Origin: Sapria himalayana
Taxonomy: Eukaryota; Streptophyta; Magnoliopsida; Malpighiales; Rafflesiaceae
Direction of reading: 5' to 3'
DNA: 64,000 bases
Assembly (NCBI GenBank): GCA_029783825.1
Contig: JAREIK010002645.1
Span: 806,001-870,000 of the forward strand
This document shows, in pieces, positions 35,601 through 47,600 of the stretch. The notes beneath the pieces were generated by a model. The model searched no databases. It was not told where the DNA came from and saw only the letters and a list, made by a program, of their open reading frames with translations. Position numbers and translations under genes: made by a program. Each line of letters begins with the position of its first letter. Positions within the stretch are counted from its first letter, which is position 1.

Positions 35601-38600
35601 CTCTGGATAGTTCTTCAGAAAATCACCATGAGGCTTACCTTCCAAAGAACTACTCAAATCCATTGGCGTTCTATTGAGATGTTGCAGCATAGGCTGATTC
35701 CCTAGATCTGCAAAAGCAAGACAAAGAACAAAAATAACTGTTGAGATGCCTAAATTTTTGCATCCTGAGACTAAAACAAATATTTTCAGAAAAACCCATC
35801 ATGGGATTCAGAATAGATCTTACCCCGTTTACCAGGCAACTCATCACATAATTTGTGCTGGTTGTATGTTGGATGAACTAGGAATCGACGGTCAACAATT
35901 CTCGAGCGATCAGAATCATCCTCTGGGTTAACTTTGCAGTCTTCTAGTGTATCAAGGCTTTTAAGAGAATCCAATATTCTATCAAGAGGAGATAAGATGT
36001 CTAGTATGCCTACGCGAGGAAGCCTACACAACTTCTGGTATTGCAAGAACGTCCATTTTATCAATGATGAATTGTTGCCAAGTACCTGGAACAAACAACA
36101 TGTCTGCATTTGGAATTTTCCTCTCCCCCAAAAAAAAAAAAAAACAGAACATGCTTCTGCTAATCTTGTCTAGAGCATGAATCAAAAACCAAAGAACTAA
36201 TGACAACGCCTCTAAACTATGAGCACTCTACTAAATATATAATCAATAAAAAAAAAAAATCAAATATATATATTTATATTTCACAAATCAATAAAAAAAG
36301 TATTCCAAGTACACAAGGCTCCCGGCCCCACTATGTTAAGTCACAAATCAATGATATTATCAAATATAAACTTAAAATACCCAAATCTAACTTATCAAAA
36401 TAAAAAAATTATCAATTCTACATTATCGTAGTAGTGTTAATTCAACATTCGATTCTTCATTATTTATAGTAACATATAATTAATTGGATGCATGTTCTTA
36501 ATTTATGAAGGTGATAGTGTACAAGATTCTGGCTTAACAAAGAATCTTAGAGAAATTATTATCACGACAATTTTACCTCTAAAATTTGAAAAAGTTATAT
36601 CTAATAAGTCTTGAATCTTAGACATGTCACCCTTAAACAAAGTCACAAATCAATGATATCATCAAATATAAAGGCAAAATCAACAAATCTAGCTTTTTTT
36701 AAAAAAAAAAAATCATCAATTCAAAATTATCATGGTATTCATTCACTTCTTCATTATATATAATAACATTCAATTACTTGGATGCATGTTCTTAAATTAT
36801 GAAGGTAGCAGTCATAACTGATACATAAGGTTTTCACTTAAAATGCGATTTTGAAAAAATTAATATCTTGATAGTCTTACTTTTATAATTTGAAAAAATT
36901 ATGTATAATGGATAGCAAACTCAAAATTTATCATCCTTAGACAAAGATATTTATCATTACATAAAAACATGTTCTTTATTTATAATACAAGAAAATATTT
37001 TTACCATAAATTTTATCAATAAAATTTAATCATATATACTTATTTTCACAATGTTAAATATACATTTTGATAAAACATAAACAAAAGAACACAAATAAAT
37101 CTTGTACTAGTTATGACATTTAAAAATTTTAATTAACACACTTTCCACCATAACAAAAAAGTTAGACAATCAAATAAAAATTTTAGATTCAAATATTTTT
37201 TCAATTCAAAATCTCTTAATCAACCCAAAATCAAATGATAAACTTGAGCCTATAATTTTGAAAAATAATAAACATATTTCGTAAACTAATGGAGGCATGC
37301 TTGGGATGTCTAAGCACACTACTCATGCAATTTTTTATGTTTAATAAACTATAAGTATATTTAATAATTATTTATTAATATAAAATACATATATTACTCT
37401 AAATTTCAAAGAAACAATAAATAACAATATTATCATTTCAAATATGCCAATATAACATCAATAAAATATTAGACTATAAAAAAGAAATGAAATAAATATT
37501 TACTAAATGAATGTAACTAATAATAATGAACTGAAAAGATATACTATTATCCTATAAATAATATGATGGAATAACAATAAAAAAAAATACATACTTGATC
37601 TAAATCTACAAAATCATTAATATAAACAACACCATTCACACTATCAAAGGCTGAAAACATCATCCTTAATCCTTTTCTAATGAATCATACATATTTTGAA
37701 CTTCAACATCAAAGATCAATCATACTTAATGTATCATTTTAACACTTTAATTATCATAAAATTTTTTATCATGTTTAATTTTACTTCTAAATGATTATAA
37801 AAAAAATGAGATTAATAATGTTCTAGTTATATATTCTTCTCAATGTTTGATTATATTCACTATATATTGGATTATTCAATTGATGATGTTGTACATTATT
37901 CTCACTTTACTATGAATCCATAAATATTTTAAAAATTATAAAATTATTTTTTATATAATAATTATTGTAATATTACATGACAAGAAATTTACATCACTAA
38001 CATTTGCAAATCTTGAATTAGAACTTTATATGCAACACAACATTCAATTGTATCATAAATATTACTAATTAAGTGATTATCTAAAATAATTGAGTTAGGT
38101 TAAGAAGAATATAATAAATAGATTAAAAAAAATAACAATTAATTTATTTATATTCTTCATGATTCATATAATTAACCTTTTCTTTTATAATTTTAAGCAT
38201 TCACGCATAAAATTAAATAATACACATTTATAAAAATTGCTAATCAATTCTACATCATACTCTTTCGAAAAATATTCATAAACACATAAAGGCCTATAAA
38301 ACCGAATGTATTATTCTACTTGTATCTTATACAAAAAAATATCATGGAATATAAATTATATATAAAAACACAACTAATTTAAATCTATAAAATCATTGAT
38401 ATTTTCATCATCACTCATACTTTCATAAGCTACTACATCTTCCACCAATGAATCATATATATATTTCTATCTTCACCATGAAAGATCATTTATACCACAC
38501 TTAGGAGATTTAATAATTATATTTACAGTACTTTTTTAGTTACATTTAGTTGGAAAGTGATACTATATTTTGGGTTCACAAGTTTATAATATATTGTTAA

Positions 38601-41600
38601 ATCTACTCAAGTTGAATATTATACGTATATATCAATCAATCTCATTATATTTACTCAAAAAATATTTCATACTTCTTTCCTTGAAGTTATCATCTCTAAT
38701 AATAGTACTTCTAATAGAGATACTTCTACTGGTCTTTATTCTCTATGGATCACTCTAAATTCCTAGGTCATAGACTCAATAACCATTATGAATGCTACAA
38801 ATAAACAATGTTTCTTTTATTTTCTTTTTTTATTAATTCTAGAATCATTGATTATGTTGTCAATGGCACTATTGAACGGGCTAAGAGGTATGGAAACATC
38901 TATGTCGGGTCAATTCTCTTGGCATAAGATATTTTAGACACAAGTTTTATCATAATTTATGTTCAAATCATTTTTTTGCTAGACAACTAAATTTTAATAT
39001 TATATCTTTTACTTTTGATGTTTATGTATAGGATTGGAAAACAACACAAAAAATTATCATTAGAATTAAATGAGATGGAATATACATATTTTTCTTAACC
39101 CTCAAAAATTCATATGGATGATTAGTTACCATCGACCCACTTTTTACATATTATCAACTTAAACACTTATCATTGAATAAATTAAATATAATTAAATAAA
39201 TCATAAAAAAAAATATTTTTTATTAATTATAAGACATTAATTAAGAAAACATACTAGATATTTCTATCTGATAGGTCAAGAAATTATTAGTAAGAATTAT
39301 TTCTATTTGATTTATTCAAATATTTGTAGATCTTGTAGTATATTAATTAAAAGTACATAAGAACTATTTCTAGAAAATTTATTCAAATGTCTTTTATTAA
39401 TTATATGACATTATTTAAATAAAAATCTTAAATTTTATTTATTTTTATACAATTTTATCAAATAATAAAAATACAAATTATACATAATATTAAAAATATT
39501 AATAAATAATAAAATCTTGTATTGACACTGTTGTACAAAAAAAATGAATGAATAAATGAATAAATACTTAATAAAAATGGAAAAAAACCTTCTACTTCAA
39601 AGAAATATTCTTATGTACTTTTAAAGAGATAATATTAACTATTAATTTTTTGATCAATTGAATATCAACTTATGTCCTTTCAGATCGTATCATATGCCAG
39701 CTTATGTATCCAATAAAAATAATATTTTCTTTTTTACTAAAGATTTTTGAATATCCTCATTTTATTTAGGATCTCTTTATTGATAAAAATAATAATAATA
39801 ACTGATATTATCATGCGTGCATTCCAAGAGTACTCAAGTATTGGTAATAAATATAAGTATTATCAATCATAGACTAATAAGATTATTACATGTGCTGATA
39901 TGACAATCTTTCAAGATAAATCTTTTTTAAAGGACTCAATTCAAGAAGATACATTATTAGACATCATGGTTATGAGATCTTTATCACACCCAATTGTTAC
40001 CCTTCAGATAGTTACAATTGAACATGCTCTTGAAGCTGATACTATTATCACAATTAATTTTGAAAAGACTGGTGGGACATCCCCTAGTGCCTCATCCTAC
40101 AACAATTCTATTGAGGCTCCTAATGATGTCATGTGAGTGATGAGGAGGCTTGTAGTGAGAGCATCACACACCAGAAATGAGGCATGAGTCTCCTTTATGA
40201 GAAAATTAAAGATGAGAGATTTGATAATCACAATTTAAAAATATATATTAGACATATATATTCATAATATTCCCAATTTAGTTATCTGTAATGTCAGTTG
40301 ATTAAATTCAGCCTATTGACTTAATGCTTTTGATTGCTTTATAACAGGAATCAAGGATGTTTTTTACTTACCTAGAGTGATGTAATGAACACTAAATTGA
40401 TGTAAGTAGTGACTTAATGCTATCCTAGATTGATGTGATGTAATAAACACTAGATTAAATTCAGATTAGTGAGTTCAAGCTTCATACTATTGACTCAATG
40501 ATTTCGATTACATTAAATTAAAACTATTGACTTAATGTATAATGATGTAATTAGGTATATACAATGAATACTAGATTGATCAGTCGAATGCTATCTTTGT
40601 CATGAAAGCATGTGCACATACATATGATATGAGTTATTTATTTTTTTCTCCAATAACGAAGTTGACCATCATTATATTATTATTATTTTTCACATGTAAA
40701 TTATTTATCAGATAAATATTAAAAAATAGATTCTATCAAAGTTATCTTACCCATAAAGTATTCATGTAGTTGTAGCAGTTACGAAGTTTTACTATCCTAG
40801 AGAGTACATGTATAGATTGTAAAATACAAAAGATTTTATGACTTGAAATAATAGTCTATAACATAATTAAATTATTTTAAAAATGTATCATAATTATAGG
40901 CCTCAACTAGGCCAGGCATCCAGAGCAAGGTACGATTCATTCATGCCTATAAAGGTGTCAAACAGGCCGGACTGGCCTAGCACAAATTTTTCAGGCTCAT
41001 CCGGGCTTGTGTGCCATGCTTGGCATGACACACTTTTTTAGAGGGCAGGCCCGGCACAAGCCCATAGCCAAAAATCCATCCGGGTTCAGGCTGGTTTGGG
41101 CCAGTTCAGGTCAGTCGACCAATTTTAAAAAAAAACATAGGATTTCGGTGCCGTGCCGTCGTTGCTCGTGTCAAACCTCACCCGTAGATCGTTGGCGCAT
41201 CACCCTCCATCGGGCTTTGCTCGGTGGGTGGGCTGGCATGCCGTGTCCAAGTGCCAGGCAATCGTGTTGTGCCTGGCACTGCACATGGGCCAAAAAGCTT
41301 CGGCATGACACGGGTTCCAGCATAGCACTGTAGCATGCCGTGCCGAGCCAAGCATGACTGAACTATGTCAAGCTTCAGCCCACCTCGGCCTGTTTGACAC
41401 CGCTACATGCCTAGCACAACCTAATTCAGAGTCATGCCTGATCCAACCACATGCTAGACCACAACATGGCTAGGGTAATGTTGGGCCAGAGTTTCTCACA
41501 TGGGAGGCATGGCATGGCATTGCCATGCAGGCAATTTCAGCCCAATTAGCCACATAGACTAGCCTAGTCCTGACCCAAGCTAGTCTTGAAAGAACTAGGC

Positions 41601-44600
41601 TAGTCTAGACTGAACCTAGCTAGCCTCGAAAGTACTAGGCTAGTCTGGCCAAGCCTAACTCGAAAAAAAAGAATGTCAATGAATTATGACAGACTGCCCA
41701 TTTTTAGAATCATGTCATCATAGCATGACCCATGCTAAAAAATCATGTCCTACTAAGCACAATACAACTCATTTGATAATTTAATCAAAATATTATTTTT
41801 GGCTAATTTTTCATCAATTATTAGTTTTGATCCTATGAAATGTATATCATATTATTCTCATTTTTACCATTATTAATTAAGATAAAAATATATAATATTA
41901 TTGATATATATTGATGATATTCTAACTTCTAATGATAACCAATTAAATATATCACAACTAAAATTATTCTTGTAGACTAAGTTTCAGACAAATAATTTAA
42001 GATATTTTACATACTTTCTATGTATTGAGGTAGATGTATTCACCAAGGTGTGTCATTCCTTCCCCAAATTTTTAGGTTTTATTGGGCCACCGTGTCAGGC
42101 TTGACAAAGCATGATCCTTCCCCAAAACTATGTCATGCCGACACAATAGCCAATAAGTGACACTCAATAAGGCTAATTGGTCTAGTTGTGCGAACAAGCC
42201 GTGATGAGGCATGTTGGGTAGGGTCCAACCTGGGCCTCACCCAATACGTGGCCCATAGCTAAACAAATTAGTCTGGGTTAGCACCCTACACCGGCAATAG
42301 TCAATAGACTCTACGTAGTGTCATAGGCTTCTATGCAATTAGCACCTCCGACCTCCCCCTCTCGGGCTTGCCCTATGGTAGAATCAAGCATAGGCTAAGG
42401 TAGTAGAAGCCTAGTGACAGAGGTAGGCAGCCAACTCTGTTTTAATTCTTTATTTGTGTGTATGTATAAATGAAATATTAAAAAAAAAACTGTTTTAAAA
42501 AACTTTTAAAATATAAATGTAATTATTAATGTATATTAATGAATGAATATCAATATAAACAAAAAAAAATATGATTCATTCAAGTCTAAATTAAAAATAC
42601 AAATAATAAATTAAATTAAAATGCACACTAGTGCAATACCAGTAACAGTAAAACAATTAGAATATCACTCTATCTGATTTGGATCATCACAACTACAAGT
42701 CTTGATATCATCATTTTTACATGTTATCATCAACTTGCAACTATTTGACTTTACTTGAAGACTTATATATGCACCATTCTAATTTTTTATGTATGATATA
42801 ACTTTAATACCGTCTGGCTACAATGAGATCCTCCCATCTAAAATTGGCTACAATGAAATTCTAACATCTAAAATTATATTCAAAAACGAAAAAATAGACT
42901 ATAATATTATACTAAATACTAGAGAGATAAGTAGATTACATTATTTTAGAGAGTAAAAAATATTAATTCATATAATTTTTACCAACATAAGATGTCAAAA
43001 TTTTTTATGTCACAGGACAAATTGGAGGCTAGAGCAGCAATTAGCATCTACATATCTTGACAGCTCACTCATATTCAGTAGACCTCATCTATTCGACAAA
43101 TTTCCCTATAATTTAAATCTAGCTAACTGAATGAAAAAAACTTATCTCTAAATACAATATCAATGTCCATATATAGAGGCTCACTAAAACTAACATACTT
43201 ATTTTTATATTATTTAAAAATATTATATATTTGTTCATAAATCATACCATATATTTCTAGTGATTGATTTAAATAAATAGGCATATTTGATAGTATTTTT
43301 CATTCTTTGATTTTAACCTTATAATCCATATACGCAACTAAAAAATAATGAGATATGATGAAGATAAATGTATCAATTAGCCTCATGTCAAGCCTATGTT
43401 ACACATCTCATGGCATGACTCATATATTTGATAGTCATGTTGCCATATGGCACAACTCATGTCATGTCAAACCTACACATGATGAGTCTTATGTCATACC
43501 AAACATGGTGCATGAACCTTCAACATGACCACTTTGAACAAGCACAATGCCTGCCAAAGGCTTGCATGTTGTACTGGCACTCCGATAAAATAGGCATGTG
43601 CATTCACATGCCAATTTTATACTAAAATTATAAATAGGATGCATGAATGCATCTACCCAATTCTGAATTGCTAGGCCATTACACAATCACAATGACCCAT
43701 CACCTCGACAAGAATTTTAAAATAAAATAAAAAATAAAAAGCATGACAAAGCCTATTGGGGTTATGAAATAATAAATATGAGAAAACGACAAGAATATTC
43801 ATTGAATATGAGTGAGTTATTAAGATATTTAATCATGATTATTGTTCCATTTTATCTTAAATTAATATAAAAAATATAAACATGTTGATTTGGTGGAATT
43901 GAAATCATATGAATTTACTTTTCTCATTTTATCGAAAATTACATATGATCTATTAACCCTTCTAGTATTTATCATAGCAAAAGAATTTATATTTTTTGTA
44001 GTTATGAATATGATTTTAAAATTTAAATAGGAGGATCATCTCACGATAATATATCAATAAAAACCGATCATACTTAAAAAATTGAGAGAATTAATAAATG
44101 AATTTTCAAGATAAAATAAAAGAATTACAAATAAAAAATAATATACAACAAAACAATGATACCGTGACTAAGAGCTGTGACGATTCAAACTAAATAGAAT
44201 AATATTTGAAAGCCTTGCAATTCTTTAGAGTTTTTTTTACTTTAGTTTTACATTTTCAAACCTATATGTATTTTTTTTTTAATATTTTATCTTAATTTAA
44301 TATTAAATAATACTTGCAATACATCTTATATTTAAATAATTTTTTAATATACATAATATTAATATATATATATATATTAAATTTAATTACTTAAAGCAAT
44401 AAGCTTGCTGCCAACTGTCAGTGTTAGTTGCAATGACTAGCAAAATTAGCCCAGGCACCATGCTTTCCTATCAACCAATCCACTACAACTCATCGGATGT
44501 TGTGCTGCTTGTGGTGGCTACCAGGCTAGCCTAGATTAGCAGCAAGTTGGGCCATGCACTAAATCATGCCTAGCCTAGTCATGCTAGTTTTTAGCCAACA

Positions 44601-47600
44601 TGAATCTGACACAACATGGCTCAGCAGAACAAATATCTCAATCGTGTGTACATCCTTCAAAGATGTGCCAATACTGAATGACATATAGGGATGAATTGTT
44701 CCGTGTCTGACATAGCATGGTGCCTCGACCAAGCCTACAAAATTAGAGTCATACTGGTCTGGCACAACCCAATTGATACCTCTAAATAAAAGATTAATTT
44801 TTTAAATATTTTATTTTTATTTCATTAGTCATATTACTAAAATATGCGTATACTCTATATTAGTTAAATACATTACAATATTGCATATATACCTTATGTA
44901 TAATGTAAGTTATGAGTATATATTACCAAACATATGTTTGACATATCATAATAAAATTTCATGAATTTTAAAAATACAAATCTTATGTCCCAATCAAATT
45001 TATTAATTATGATCTCATTAATTTTATTATTAGCATAGTTAAATATTAAATGTTAATAATCATTACATAAATCATATATTAGATATGTAATATTCTAATA
45101 ATATTTGACAATTATTTAAAATTTCTTATTTTTTATGCATACTAACTAACATGACATATTAAATTCTTATTATATGTATGCATTCTTAAATGGGAAAACA
45201 AATTTTATGTTGACTTGCATTATTATATTAATTATGTGATACATATACTTAATATAAAAAAACTCAACTAAATGATCAACTCTAATATTTCTCACAAACA
45301 TATATAATCACATCATCTTTTGAGAAATTATCAAATGTGATACAAAAAATTTTATTTAATATATCAAATATTTTAAAAAACCTTGATAAATACTCATATT
45401 GCAAAGTCATTATTAGGAAAGAGATTCTTAAGAAATCTTAATATTTTTTTTAATTAGTTTCTAATTAAAATCAACAAAGTAAATAGTTGCAGATACAAAT
45501 ATTATCATTATGATTAGTCTAAATATCAAACATTATCAAGATCACTCCACTTTATGTTTGTTAATAACTAATTATTTATTCATTTTATGATTTTTTATTA
45601 TATTATCCCTCCAAGTTATCAAACATCAACAAAATACTAATACCTAACTTATATATTCTCTTACAATTTTATTGTGATAAATAAAATAGGTGGCCAAATT
45701 TAAAGTAGATCAAAATTCAATAACCTCGTCACTTAGAAATGTTTATTTAAGATCTAATATACAATATTTTTTAGAATACTATTTGGCATGTCTCCTAAAT
45801 CCTAATATATTCAATCTCACCAATACTATTACAAGTTAATATTTTTATATGATAAATAATATAATAGATTATCTTCTACTAATTTAAATTTTTATTTTTA
45901 ATAATCTTTAAAATAGGTATATGAGTCGAATATGAGTCGAATAATATTTATTTGAAATATGACTAAGAGATAACTCAGTTTGGATCTTTTGGTCAAGTTA
46001 TCGATATCTAGATCAATGTCAACCTCATTTTTTTTATATTCACTAGTATTTATTTATTTATTTATTTATTTTTTTGAGATCTTTTAAGGAGGAGAAATAT
46101 TTAATTTTTTAATTCTAGAATTAAATACTAAAAATAAGATTAAAAAAAATGTGTACCTTATAAAAATTCAAACTTGAACTTAAAGCTAAAAAAATGAAAA
46201 TTCACTCCACAACCACAATGTTTGCCCTTTAATATTAATTTACATAATTATATTTTATATTATATTATAATAAATATTAAAATAAAATTAATATTAATAT
46301 TGTTCACAAAACATAAACATAGCTTAGCATATTTTGAAGAGCTTAGAATTTGAGTGAGAAAATAAATAGGCTATAGTTTAAGTTTAACAAACTATAAACA
46401 TTAAATTTCTATTGATGGAACATTTTTTTAATTAATATCATTTCATTGAAATCTATTGATATATTTGAAATTTAACATTTTATTGAAATTTAACAGTTAT
46501 TAGATTTTATCACCATGCAAAAATCATGTATTGATATATTTGAAATAAAAATATATGATATCATTTCATTGAAATGTAAATTAATATAAGGTTTAAGACT
46601 AATAAATAATAGTGATATATTTAATAAAAATTTATTAAAAAATAAAAAAATAATACAACAAGATATAGACCTCAAATATTATCATGGGTTATAGATTAAG
46701 TGTACTTTATATTTTTGGAAACAATAATAGTTAGATGAGTATTAAGTACAACAATGTATGAAATATGTTAAATTGAATTAGCATTTTATTAATAATAGTA
46801 CTTCTATTTTGCAATTTTATTAGATTTTATCACACATCCATGTGTTAAGTATGAAATATGTGATTTATAGCCTTCTATTTTGCAATTTTATTAATTCGTG
46901 ATTAGGCAGTACTTATGAGTTAGTATTTTATGAACAAATAAACATGTCAAATTGAATTAGCATTTTACCACGTGAGAATAAATAATATTCAAGGTAACTC
47001 CCTCACTATAAATTATTTCAACATGTATGATCAGATCCTCACCATCTTTACCAAGGCCAATGGTTGGACATAACTTATTAATTTTTTTTTCTCACTAGAT
47101 GAGTACTCAAGCTATTCATGCACTAGCTTAAAAAAAATTATATATTGTTGATATATCTACATGCTTATTATTATTATTATTAAAAATATGTGATAGAAAA
47201 ATTTTAGTTTCTATTAAACTATATGATGCTCTCATTATTTGTTCCAAATTCACATTCATTTTTCTATGTATAAACATTGTGACATCATTGCTGAATGTGA
47301 ATAAGAAGAAGTCATACTCAATGCAAATGGCATCAGGTTTAACACGAGATCTGTGAGAAATTAATATTTCAACAGTCTTGTTCCTAATAGTTAGAGAGAC
47401 TAATTCCAGATGAGTCTCAAACACGAAACTTTACTGTCATTGAACAAAAATACTTATTATTGTACCAAGACATAAACTCCAATACATTCATGCAACACGA
47501 GAACTTCCTAGATGATCAATCATCTCAGTACTATTCTTGCCAAAAAAATTTTTACTTAAGATTTCTTATAAAATCTGTTTTATTAGAATATGTGTAATCA

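Noticed and set aside
39900..40136. 78-codon plus-strand frame with protein-like composition
   Set aside because: No recognisable family, no splice or start context, and it follows a dispersed repeat. It may be a TE scrap, but I cannot support it as a gene.
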